From the NCBI GenBank assembly GCA_002110465.1, contig NEED01000015.1:1-64000 (forward strand): DNA of 64,000 nt. Direction: 5' to 3'. Positions 11,078 to 19,035 of this stretch are shown here, in pieces. The DNA comes from an unicellular cyanobacterium SU2 (lineage in GTDB: Bacteria > Cyanobacteriota > Cyanobacteriia > Cyanobacteriales > Microcystaceae). The notes beneath the pieces were generated by a model. That model made no database searches and was not told the origin of the DNA. It saw nothing but the letters and a program-made list of their open reading frames with translations. The position numbers and the translations under genes were made by a program. Position 1 is the stretch's first letter. Each line of letters starts with the position of its first letter.

Positions 11078-11132
11078 TCCCGAACGAAGTGCGCCTTTCA
11101 ATCTCTTTTACTCCCATCATAGTCCATGAAAT
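11078..11132 (-). ncRNA. Delocalised CAST crRNA (diverged repeat plus 17-nt tRNA-Pro guide)
   Basis: Read on the minus strand, a diverged 38-nt repeat (11132 to 11095) starts ATTTCATG and ends GATTGAAAG. These ends match the canonical repeats just upstream while the middle differs. It is followed by the guide GCGCACTTCGTTCGGGA (11094 to 11078). All 17 bases are identical to tRNA-Pro positions 10741-10757, where GGTA precedes the protospacer. Saito and co-workers (2021) described such short delocalised guides in V-K CASTs for homing to tRNA genes. Expression and use are not known, because the local tracrRNA is missing. Confidence 0.82.
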
Positions 11133-11158
11133 CAGGGTTAGAGTTGTTTTTTGAGAGC

Positions 11159-11267
11159 CAAAAGTCAATGAGAGGGCAAAAACCTCCATGAAACATCCAA
11201 TTCTTTTGAGGTTTTGCGCTTTCCTTTTAACTTTCAATCAATAAGAGGGCAAAAACCCACATGAAAC
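11159..11267 (-). CRISPR. Two-repeat CRISPR array of V-K type
   Basis: Repeat 1 occupies 11231-11267 and repeat 2 occupies 11159-11195, both 37 bp. On the minus strand both begin GTTTCATG and share GGTTTTTGCCCTCT in the middle. Repeat 1 ends ATTGATTGAAAG, while repeat 2 has a diverged end (ATTGACTTTTTG). The spacer between them (11196-11230) is 35 nt, normal for this subtype. A 26-nt spacer-like stretch (11133-11158) separates repeat 2 from the delocalised repeat. The array starts only 8 bp after the stop of the truncated cas12k, so the usual tracrRNA region is absent. Confidence 0.8.
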
Positions 11268-11275
11268 AGGCGCAT

Positions 11276-11677
11276 TTACCACGTATCAAAGTCGGTTTGA
11301 CTGTCTTGCAGTAGTTGTTCATCACTTTGAAGGAGGGAAAGAAAGCGTTTTTTGCCGTCAAGAGAAAGACGTTTTTGGGTTTGAACAGCAAACCATGAGG
11401 CGTACATTTCTTTGACAAGGGTAATAGCAGAAGTGATGAAGCGTCCTGGTAATTCTTGATAGGGGGGTTGGGTTTTTAGTGGTTGGGCAAGGGTTTCAAC
11501 CAGTTTTGAGGGGAGTTGGTTGGCAGTTAACCAAGTATTGATGTCGGGATGAGTGTTGATATTGTGGAGTCGTTCATTAATGAGAGGGGTTTGTTGTTGT
11601 GCCATCATTGCCCAGATGTGTTGTAGGGTACCTTCTGGAGCGATTAAGCGACATTGGACAACGGTTATGTGGGTCAT
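11276..11677 (-). pseudogene. cas12k: Cas12k N-terminal fragment (about 133 of roughly 640 residues)
   Basis: The whole 133-aa frame aligns by eye with the N-terminus of the S. hofmanni CAST effector Cas12k. Shared blocks in order are ITV(x)CRLI, TPLINE, HPD, LPS, QPLKT, SAI, SW(F/L)A(V/I)Q, LDGK and SDE. Cas12k is the naturally inactive RuvC-type effector that guides V-K CAST insertion. Here the protein stops at residue 133, 8 bp before the first CRISPR repeat. A deletion has therefore removed the rest of the effector and the tracrRNA locus in one step. The start is ATG at 11677. No CvkR-like regulator gene is seen upstream. Certainly not a working effector. Confidence 0.9.
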
Positions 11678-11852
11678 TGGAATAAATCAATAAATTTCAA
11701 TTTTGAGTTAAGGAATAAAGATTTTTCGTCATTAAAGATTTAAGAAATCAATCGTGTAACTTTAATTAAGCACTAACATTTTAGAATTTACTTTATTACA
11801 TAGAAAAGTTTTTGGAGAAATTGGGTACAATAAAGTAGAGTTATTTTTAATG

Positions 11853-11881
11853 TTGACAATTAATTATAAATGCGCCTAATC
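11853..11881 (+). promoter_or_regulatory. Candidate promoter of the STAND-nuclease gene
   Basis: TTGACA at 11853-11858 is followed after 17 bases by CTAATC (11876-11881), only 11 bases before the ATG at 11893. This would give a very short or leaderless transcript, in keeping with the lack of a Shine-Dalgarno sequence. A TACAAT at 11826-11831 is an alternative -10 box. Weak evidence. Confidence 0.3.
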
Positions 11882-11892
11882 AATTTCTAAAT

Positions 11893-14800
11893 ATGTTAGA
11901 TTTTCAGGCTATCACAAACCGAGACGCATGGAGTACCATCAGAGGTTATGTCTATCAAGTTGATTTGACAATTCAGCGATGGTTAGATTTACAACAAGGC
12001 CAGATATTACAGCTTGAATATGGAGAAGATATAGATATAATTTCTCACTCACTGATTGCTCCATGTCAAGAAACAGAAAGGATTTTAGAACAGATTAAAC
12101 ACAGGGAAACTTCTATTACTTTAAAAACGCCTGAAGTATTAAGTGCTATTGCAAATTTTGTTGAACATCGTCATAATAACCCTAATTTTAATCTTATTTT
12201 TCGATTTACGACAAATACAAAAATTGGTAAAGAACAATTAACACCTATTCCGAACCAAATGCCAGGTATTCAAGTTTGGCAGCAAATTTATCAGAATAAT
12301 ATAGATATAAATTTAAACAGTAATCAAGAAAAATATCTTGAAGCTATTCGAGAAATTCTAAGAAATACTAAAGATAAAAAACCTGATAAAATTAGTAAAC
12401 TCACTTGGACTATATTTCATGAATTCTTAGAAAATTCTTCAAATCAATATTTTTTTGAATTTATTCAAAATTTTGAATTTAGTGTAAATCAGACAGAAGC
12501 TAAATCTTTAGCATTAGATATTCAAACTGATCTTATAAATACTTCCCAAGCTACAAATAAAATCGAAGCTAAAGAAAAATATCAGAGGCTTTTTCTTTAT
12601 ATCTTTAAAATATTATCTCAATCTGGTCTTAAACAAATAAGTCGTGAAGACTTAGATAAGCAACTATCATTACCTACATTAAGCCAAGAAGATCATCAAA
12701 AATTAGAAAACCTGAATATCTTATTTGCTAATATTGAAAATCGTGTAACAACATTAGAACAAGATAACGAATCAACAAAGCAGATGTTAACAGGGGTTTC
12801 TTTGACAATTCAGAAAATTGCTGAACATCAAAATATCGATATTTCTAATATCAATTATTCTATACAACCAATAAGAATAAGTATTCCTCAAAAAGTAACT
12901 AATCGATGTTCTAGGGAAAAAACTGTTAATTCTTTAGTTAATAATCAGATATTAAACTATACTTGGACTGCCATTCATGGAAGTTCAGGTACTGGAAAAA
13001 CACAGCTAACCATTCTCTTACTAGAAAAATTAATTAGTAGTGAATCTTTTAAGTTTTCAGCATGGATTCGGTTTAGAAATTTAACAGTTGAAGAAGCTTG
13101 TATTAAGTTAGGTAATATTTGTCAACAATTAACGGGTTTTCGTTCATCAGACATCAACTATTTAACATTTTGTCAAAACTTGGGTCATAAATCAATAATT
13201 GTTCTTGATGATCTTCCTCAACTATCAAGAGGAGATGAATTATTTGAAAGGTTAAGTGAATTAGTTGATGCGTGTTATCAAACTCAGATTAAATTAATAT
13301 CAAATAGTCTATATTATTTACCGACTTCTTTAACTTCCAACGATGAGTTGATTAAGCAAATACAAATCCCCTTATTTAGTGACAATGAAGCATCTGAGAT
13401 TTTTAAAATTTATCATTGTCCTGATGTTATTCTCAATAGTCAAACCACAATTTTTGTTAATTCACTTGCTAATGGACATCCAACATTACTTATAGTATTA
13501 GCAGCATATCTTAAACAGCGAAATTGGTCTTTTTCTGACGAAACTTTCGATGATTTATTAAGAGGTACATATACAGATGAAGTAAATGATGAAACTATCA
13601 AAAGAATTATTTCAACAGTAGAAAGTGATGATAGTCAAGAACTATTATATCGATTAAATCTAATAATAAGTCATTTTTCTGAAGATGATATTAATTCTTT
13701 AGCATCAGTTGAGCCTACTATAAAAAGACCTAGACATCACTTAGTAAATCTATTGGGTATTTGGATTCAAAGAGATACACAAAATCGATATTTAATATCT
13801 CCTTTGGTTCAAGCATTAGGATCTAATAATCTAGACAAACAAGTTTACAAAAATTGTAATTGTATTCTGGGCGAGTCATTAATGCAAAGATGTTGTAATC
13901 AATACGATACAAGTAAGATAATTTTATATTTCGTACGAGCAGAGGATTTTGAGAGAGCCGGAACAATTTTATTAATTAGTTTAAAATATTTCTTAGAACA
14001 AAATATTTATCAAATAATTAATGATGCTGGAATCCTATCATATTGGATTGACATTCCATTACCTAATCAAATGAGCCTAGGACTTCAATTATGTATTCGT
14101 GCATTTCAAATTTCTGTTAAATATAGACTTGGTAAAACGACAGAATACGAAGTTAAAGATTTAGATGATTTAATTAAACAAACATCAATTGATGATGCAC
14201 CATTTTTGGCTATAACTACAGTAACATTAATTATTTACTGTCTTGATTTGATTGAATTCAAACGGATTAATTATTATTTACAGTGTACCTTATTATTCTT
14301 GCCACAAGCTACTCTTCCAGATGATCCTAAAGTAGAATGTATGAGTGAATCAAACTTTGAAGATCTCATTTGGATGATAGCTATAAAAATTGAAACAATC
14401 GAGGATTTATATGACTGGATGATAACCGTTAGTCATTTAACTCATAAACAACGTAATCAGGCATTTTCAATAGAAATAGCAGAACATAGTTGTTTATATA
14501 TTGCTAATGATTTCTACCTTAGAGAAAAGGAAAAATCACGAGATGTACAACAATGGGATCTTTTATTTGTTGGGTTACAAAAGATTGTTGATAAATCTAA
14601 GCAACTACACTTAGAGCTATTATGGGCGTGTTTTATTTGTCACCAAATTATTGTTAAAGCACAACATCTTCAGGATTTAGATTCAGCCTTAGAAATTGCT
14701 AAAAATACACTTAATGAGTCATCTGATGATTATCGTGTTCATTTTTTAATCAAATTATATTTAGGTGAACAATATAAGTTAGCCAATCAGTATGATAAAG

Positions 14801-16191
14801 CTTTACGATGGTTGAATGAAGCTTTAAATGAGTCAACATCATCATATTCTCGCCAACGAATGTATGCTTTATTATATAAAAGTAATATTTATTCTTTGAA
14901 TGAACCCTATTTAGCTATTCAATATGCTGTACAAGCAGTCAAATTAGGAGAAAACTCTGAAAAAATATCAGAAATAGAGTTAATAAAAGCTCTTGGAGAA
15001 CTATCGATTGCTAGATGGATTGCTAATAAAAATGATTTATCTTATGTCTTTGATTCTTGGGATAAAGCAGGAGAACGATTATTTAATTGTAAAACTGACA
15101 AAAATGATTGGAAAGAAATTTTTGTTATTTATGCTCATGTATCTGGTTATTTTTTAAATTTAGCAATTAATAATGTCCCTCCTCCTCATACCTTAGATGG
15201 TCAACCTTATGCAGAACCTGAAGCTGGTATGTTTTTAACGTATAACTCTCAAAGAGTAGAATATTATGATCCGACTAAAGAAAGCATATTGCTTACTCAA
15301 TTAGCAATGTTTGCTCAAGCAATAGGTGAGGAAGAGCGTAAAAAAATATGGATGCTAAAAGGGTGGGAAATAGCTAAAGCGACAAAACAAGTTCTTTCTT
15401 TATCAATTCTACCCACAATGCTTATACCTGAGTTTTTGTTAGAGGATAAATATGTAGAAGCTCTTGACTTAGCTCTGGAAACAAGTCAACAAATGGTAGC
15501 ACTTATTCAACATCATCAAGAAGAAAATGTTTTTGAACAAAAGCTTGATATAGAAAAAGTATTAAGTTCATTTTCTGATAACACAAAAGATAACGAAAAT
15601 TCTATAGCAATATATATGGGACTTATTCCAGTTCTTTTTCACTTAAATAATATAGCTATTCATCAGCCTGATAAAGCTCGAAAATATACTGAAGAGATAG
15701 TAAAACTTTGCTATATAATTAATCAAAATGCTGAAGGAAGAGAAGTTTGGGAAAAAGTCGCTAAGCTCATTGAAAGAATGGTCTTGCAAAAACAATCTTT
15801 TGAAGAGATTATTAAACATGATAATCAATATAATGAGCCAACTCTAAAATTTATAGGTTATTTGTTAGTATTATTGAACTCTAATTCAACTCTAGAATCA
15901 ATACTAAAAATTCATTTTATTGTTATGCCATTGGCTCATCATTCATATAAATCAAGCCCTGCTATTTATAATCGTATTATTTTACCTTATTTAGTTGATT
16001 ACTGGAAAAATGCTATTCAAAAAGTGACTTTTAGATTTACATCTCCTCAAGACATGGCTAACTTGTTATACAATATACAAGATATTCCAGAAGGAAAACA
16101 AGCTCAATTAATTCTTTTTGCTATAATATCAGATTTAAGCATAATTCCTCCTGATTCAACAGTAAAATGGATAGCACAAGCTAAGCTATAG
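11893..16191 (+). CDS. Avs-like STAND NTPase with N-terminal Cap4/DUF4297-type nuclease domain
   Basis: A 1432-aa protein with three parts. Residues 1-220 resemble the Cap4/DUF4297 PD-(D/E)XK endonuclease: RDAWSTIRGYVYQV near the start, LEYGEDID with acidic E45/D46/D48, and EQIKH with the Q-x-K core (Q67, K69). A coiled linker (about 270-315) leads to a STAND-type NTPase with Walker A GSSGTGKT (363-370) and Walker B IIVLDD (435-440). From about 640 to the end the protein is helical, TPR-like repeat (for example EIAKNTL, YDKALRWLNEAL), the usual sensor region. This is the architecture of antiviral STAND proteins: phage protein recognition, oligomerisation, then DNA cleavage. It lies between cas12k and tniQ fragments on the opposite strand, so it is probably CAST cargo. 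Codon use is very AT-rich. The frame is intact. Confidence 0.8.
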   Translation: MLDFQAITNRDAWSTIRGYVYQVDLTIQRWLDLQQGQILQLEYGEDIDIISHSLIAPCQETERILEQIKHRETSITLKTPEVLSAIANFVEHRHNNPNFNLIFRFTTNTKIGKEQLTPIPNQMPGIQVWQQIYQNNIDINLNSNQEKYLEAIREILRNTKDKKPDKISKLTWTIFHEFLENSSNQYFFEFIQNFEFSVNQTEAKSLALDIQTDLINTSQATNKIEAKEKYQRLFLYIFKILSQSGLKQISREDLDKQLSLPTLSQEDHQKLENLNILFANIENRVTTLEQDNESTKQMLTGVSLTIQKIAEHQNIDISNINYSIQPIRISIPQKVTNRCSREKTVNSLVNNQILNYTWTAIHGSSGTGKTQLTILLLEKLISSESFKFSAWIRFRNLTVEEACIKLGNICQQLTGFRSSDINYLTFCQNLGHKSIIVLDDLPQLSRGDELFERLSELVDACYQTQIKLISNSLYYLPTSLTSNDELIKQIQIPLFSDNEASEIFKIYHCPDVILNSQTTIFVNSLANGHPTLLIVLAAYLKQRNWSFSDETFDDLLRGTYTDEVNDETIKRIISTVESDDSQELLYRLNLIISHFSEDDINSLASVEPTIKRPRHHLVNLLGIWIQRDTQNRYLISPLVQALGSNNLDKQVYKNCNCILGESLMQRCCNQYDTSKIILYFVRAEDFERAGTILLISLKYFLEQNIYQIINDAGILSYWIDIPLPNQMSLGLQLCIRAFQISVKYRLGKTTEYEVKDLDDLIKQTSIDDAPFLAITTVTLIIYCLDLIEFKRINYYLQCTLLFLPQATLPDDPKVECMSESNFEDLIWMIAIKIETIEDLYDWMITVSHLTHKQRNQAFSIEIAEHSCLYIANDFYLREKEKSRDVQQWDLLFVGLQKIVDKSKQLHLELLWACFICHQIIVKAQHLQDLDSALEIAKNTLNESSDDYRVHFLIKLYLGEQYKLANQYDKALRWLNEALNESTSSYSRQRMYALLYKSNIYSLNEPYLAIQYAVQAVKLGENSEKISEIELIKALGELSIARWIANKNDLSYVFDSWDKAGERLFNCKTDKNDWKEIFVIYAHVSGYFLNLAINNVPPPHTLDGQPYAEPEAGMFLTYNSQRVEYYDPTKESILLTQLAMFAQAIGEEERKKIWMLKGWEIAKATKQVLSLSILPTMLIPEFLLEDKYVEALDLALETSQQMVALIQHHQEENVFEQKLDIEKVLSSFSDNTKDNENSIAIYMGLIPVLFHLNNIAIHQPDKARKYTEEIVKLCYIINQNAEGREVWEKVAKLIERMVLQKQSFEEIIKHDNQYNEPTLKFIGYLLVLLNSNSTLESILKIHFIVMPLAHHSYKSSPAIYNRIILPYLVDYWKNAIQKVTFRFTSPQDMANLLYNIQDIPEGKQAQLILFAIISDLSIIPPDSTVKWIAQAKL

Positions 16192-16291
16192 TAAATATCT
16201 TAAAATTTTACCCATCTATTTTAATATTAGATAAGTTAACAAGAATCAAAAAATTATATTGTCTAATTTTTTCGGCAAAAACTCAGCATTA

Positions 16292-16534
16292 TTATTTCCC
16301 CATCCGATTAAACCCCATCCCACATCGCTGACACTTCCCCTCAACCCACCTTGAAGGAATCGCAAACCTCTCACCACAAGATGGACACTTGGTTAACAAC
16401 TTCACCTCATGTACCCGACAATTTAATCGTGATTGATATTGCCATTCCATACGATGATAGGACTTTTCAGCACAATACAACCCAGATAACCGAATTTGCA
16501 ACAATTTCATCTATTCTTGCGGTAACATCACTTT
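16292..16534 (-). pseudogene. tniQ: TniQ C-terminal fragment of the V-K CAST
   Basis: The 72 codons from 16510 to 16292 match the C-terminal half of the small V-K TniQ: IRL, the block (S/C)HRxEWQYQS, a Cys-x-x-His-like region (CRVHEVKLL), CPSCGERFAIP, and a closing CQRCGMGF zinc pair. In frame upstream, after a TAG, lies VMLPQE, which fits the segment before the zinc domain in ShTniQ (QMLPP). The gene is therefore both interrupted by a stop and missing its N-terminal half. One zinc-ligand region (LSGLYC instead of LCGACY) has also decayed. TniQ joins TnsC to the target complex; this copy cannot work. Confidence 0.78.
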
Positions 16535-16649
16535 CTAAGAAATGACACTATTGGCTTTAAAAATTAGAATTAGCATCGGGAGCAGCCTAAAAGTTGCTCT
16601 AATATAGATACAGAACTGATCTCAGCTTATTTAAAGCTACCAAAATCAG

Positions 16650-16681
16650 TGACAATAATTATTCAAATTATTCAATGGACA
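16650..16681. repeat. Candidate distal CAST end (degenerate inverted terminal repeat)
   Basis: TGACAATAATTATTCAA (16650-16666) matches the inverse of the left-end repeat (TGACATTAATTCTTTAA) at 14 of 17 positions. AATTATTCAATGGACA (16666-16681) matches the inverse of the terminal 16 bases at 13 of 16, with TGGACA in place of TGTACA. Orientation and place, just beyond the tniQ fragment, are as expected for the other end. AT-rich chance similarity is possible. Confidence 0.4.
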
Positions 16682-16718
16682 CCCTGATATCATAGAGTCA
16701 TTAACAGAACACTACCTT

Positions 16719-17843
16719 GTGATAAGTTCAGTGCCTTACCCCATTTGTATTACCCTAGGAACTCGTCCTGAAGCCATTAAACTTGCTCCTGTAATCAGGC
16801 AATTTCGTCAATTACCGACGTTTGAAACCCATGTTATCTTAACCGGACAACATCGGGAAATGGTTCAACAGGTGATGGACTTGTTCGAGTTGAAAGGCGA
16901 TCGCGATCTCAAAATTATGCAGCCTCGTCAAACCCTCACCGACATCACCTCTCGTAGTTTACAAGGGTTGGAGGCAATTTTTCAAGAAATAAAACCTAAA
17001 TTAGTCATTGTTCAAGGGGACACGACTACGGCCTTTGCTGCTACCTTAGCAGCATTTTATCAACAAATTGCTATTGGTCACGTTGAAGCAGGATTACGCA
17101 CTGATAATATTTATAATCCCTTTCCTGAAGAAGCTAACCGTCGCCTTATTTCCCAACTCACTCAATTACATTTTGCACCCACTAAATTAGCGGTAGAAAA
17201 TTTGAAGAAATCGGGGGTGACGGGAGAAATTCATTTAACTGGTAATACGGTAATTGATGCTTTATTAACAGTGGCTAAAAAACAGCCAACTTGTAACATT
17301 GAAGGATTAAATTCTAATCAATATAAACTTTTATTAGCAACAGTTCACCGACGGGAAAATTGGGGTCAACCGCTGGAAGATATTCTTGAAAGTTTTCGGC
17401 TGATTTTAGATAAGTATCCTAACACGGCTTTATTATTACCCATGCACCGCAACCCAACGGTACGTGAACCGATTCAAAAAGCACTAGGAAATCATCCCAG
17501 GGTTTTCTTGACGGAACCTTTAGATTATGGAGAATTAGTCGCTGCAATACAAAATTGTTATTTATTACTGACAGATTCTGGGGGATTACAAGAAGAAGCA
17601 CCCAGTTTAGGTAAACCAGTTTTAGTCTTAAGAGAAACGACTGAACGTCCTGAAGCAGTTGAAGCAGGAACGGCTAAATTAGTGGGAACTAATTATCAAA
17701 CTATTGTGACAGAAGCGAGCGAATTATTAAGTAATAAAAATGCTTATGAAAAAATGGCTAATGCTATTAATCCTTTTGGTGACGGTAAAGCCAGTGAAAG
17801 AATTGCAAACATTGTACAACGTTATTTAGGAGATAAGCATTAA
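16719..17843 (+). CDS. wecB: UDP-N-acetylglucosamine 2-epimerase (non-hydrolysing)
   Basis: It interconverts UDP-GlcNAc and UDP-ManNAc to feed surface polysaccharide synthesis in the cytosol. The 374-aa protein shows GTRPEAIKLAPVI near the N-terminus, QGDTTTAFA, GHVEAGLRT, the catalytic-region HRREN, and TDSGGLQEEAPSLGKPVLVLR before ERPEAVEAGT. The start used is GTG at 16719. A second in-frame GTG at 16731 would give MPYPICITLG, closer to family N-termini; neither has a good Shine-Dalgarno sequence. The gene lies just beyond the presumed distal CAST boundary and contains HIP1-like sequence, so it belongs to the host backbone. Confidence 0.93.
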   Translation: MISSVPYPICITLGTRPEAIKLAPVIRQFRQLPTFETHVILTGQHREMVQQVMDLFELKGDRDLKIMQPRQTLTDITSRSLQGLEAIFQEIKPKLVIVQGDTTTAFAATLAAFYQQIAIGHVEAGLRTDNIYNPFPEEANRRLISQLTQLHFAPTKLAVENLKKSGVTGEIHLTGNTVIDALLTVAKKQPTCNIEGLNSNQYKLLLATVHRRENWGQPLEDILESFRLILDKYPNTALLLPMHRNPTVREPIQKALGNHPRVFLTEPLDYGELVAAIQNCYLLLTDSGGLQEEAPSLGKPVLVLRETTERPEAVEAGTAKLVGTNYQTIVTEASELLSNKNAYEKMANAINPFGDGKASERIANIVQRYLGDKH

Positions 17844-18131
17844 CAATTTTTACATTAATGTTTTTATTGATGATCTATAGCAATCCTAGATGAATCGTGA
17901 GAATAAATGTAGCTGAGTTGGACTCTGTAAGCTAATTTCCAAAACTATCCTAACGTTTTTGCGTAGTGCTATAGAGGTCAATGATTAAGTAGGTATGCAA
18001 AAACAAAGTTAAAAACAAATAACATCAAAAATATTCCTAAATCTTCTGCATTTTGTCTGAGATTATTCGTTTAATGATTCCTACCTACTTATCTCAGATT
18101 GTGCTATTTTTGTCAGTCGTTTTTTCGGGAA

Positions 18132-18371
18132 CTATTGTTGCAAAATTTCTTCCATTTCTCTAAACTCAGCCAAGCTTTTTTGTGCTGCTTCTTCATCCAA
18201 AATACTGAGGGCAAATCCCACATGAACGATGACATAATTGCCTACTTGAACATCAGGAACATAGGCTAAACTAACTTCTTTAACCACACCCCCAAAACTA
18301 ACCTTTCCCTTTCTCATTAAAGGTTGATCGCCGCTAATACTGATAACCTTACCTGGAACGGCTAAACACAT
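18132..18371 (-). CDS. hypC: [NiFe]-hydrogenase maturation chaperone HypC
   Basis: A 79-aa HypC/HybG/HupF protein. It begins MCLAVPGK with the essential Cys2 that carries the Fe(CN)2CO group with HypD and binds the hydrogenase large subunit. It continues with DVQVGNYVIVHVGFAL and an acidic helical tail. The start is ATG. No other hyp or hydrogenase genes are adjacent, so the rest of the maturation set must lie elsewhere. Its presence implies at least one [NiFe]-hydrogenase in the organism. Confidence 0.95.
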   Translation of the reverse strand: MCLAVPGKVISISGDQPLMRKGKVSFGGVVKEVSLAYVPDVQVGNYVIVHVGFALSILDEEAAQKSLAEFREMEEILQQ

Positions 18372-18492
18372 TTTTTATTAGTCTCCTCAAGAATCTTGAT
18401 CAACAATCTTTATTGATTAGACTGCCTAACTTCTGTTTTACCACAGCTTCAATAATTTTTTATGAAGCAAATCTTTAGGTTAGGATTTTCTC

Positions 18493-18525
18493 AAAAAAAG
18501 TGTTAGCGAGTTAAACCCGCTAACA
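18493..18525 (-). terminator. Rho-independent terminator downstream of psaI
   Basis: TGTTAGCG (18501-18508) pairs with CGCTAACA (18518-18525), with extra pairing in the loop. On the minus strand the stem is followed at once by a run of seven T (18493-18499 read in reverse). It fits the end of the psaI transcript and would shield hypC. Confidence 0.75.
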
Positions 18526-18597
18526 TCTCTTGAACGAAGTTATCAATTTTTCTCTTCTTGAAAGATGACTAAACCATCAATCAAAGGAAAAATAAAA

Positions 18598-18711
18598 TTA
18601 GGCTTCGCTTTCAACATAGATGAATAAAAGTCCCATCACCATAAAGGCGAGGACAGGAAGTAAAGGAACTAAAACGGCGGGTAAATAGGCGGCTGCGTAG
18701 GAACCTGTCAT
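18598..18711 (-). CDS. psaI: Photosystem I subunit VIII PsaI
   Basis: A 37-aa single-helix thylakoid protein too short for ordinary ORF calling. It begins MTGSYAAAYLPAVLVP, which matches the PsaI N-terminal pattern (GSYAAxYLP), and ends MGLLFIYVESEA, matching the conserved MGLLFI-ES tail. PsaI stabilises PsaL in the trimerisation domain of photosystem I. It is divergent from psaL (19036) with 324 bp between the starts, so the two partners probably share a regulated intergenic region. A terminator follows at 18493-18525. Confidence 0.93.
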   Translation of the reverse strand: MTGSYAAAYLPAVLVPLLPVLAFMVMGLLFIYVESEA

Positions 18712-19035
18712 TTGTATATTATCCTGTTTTGCGAATCTACAAGTTTGACACCCGATTGTCCGACAAGAGACAAACAAGGTTGTAACATCAAAAATCTTAC
18801 TGTCAAGCCTATCTAAATTGGGGAATTATAAAGATTCTTAACATTCTGGAGTAAGAGGAGCTAATAAATTTAAACTTCTAGGGTAGGACAAGCTTTGTCC
18901 GATTCTCAAACCTGTGGATTCAATTAAGTGTGTCGTCACGCTTAATGCCAAGCAGGAAGCTAACTTCAGATCTTTAGATAGATTTGAGTCAGTTTAGTAA
19001 AGCGGAAGTTTAACAACTTACATTCAGAGATTGAC
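18712..19035. promoter_or_regulatory. Divergent psaI-psaL intergenic region
   Basis: This 324-bp stretch must hold both promoters. Visible elements are a 15-bp palindrome GGACAA-GCT-TTGTCC at 18886-18900 and TTTAACAACTTACATT at 19009-19024. The latter resembles a degenerate HLR1-type direct repeat used by RpaB at photosystem I genes, but it lies very close to the psaL start. No gene is seen. Confidence 0.35.

Larger units (their letters stand above)
10858..16681. mobile_element. Degenerate type V-K CRISPR-associated transposon (CAST), defence-gene cargo retained
   Basis: The proposed element runs from the TGTACA end at 10858, beside tRNA-Pro, to a weaker inverted end at about 16681. From left to right it holds: TnsB-like repeats, a delocalised guide, two CRISPR repeats, the cas12k 5' fragment, a large STAND-nuclease gene on the opposite strand, and the tniQ 3' fragment. 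tnsB, tnsC and the tracrRNA were not found. The gene order on the minus strand (tniQ, cargo, cas12k, CRISPR, end) matches known V-K CASTs. The interior is clearly more AT-rich than its flanks, and I saw no HIP1 octamer in it, whereas flanking genes have several. No 5-bp target duplication is evident (TCCTT left, CCCTG right). The left boundary is well supported; the right one is tentative. Confidence 0.8.

Noticed and set aside
11227-11418. 63-codon minus-strand frame overlapping the cas12k fragment and the first CRISPR repeat
   Set aside because: It lies in another frame over recognised cas12k and repeat sequence and has no protein character.
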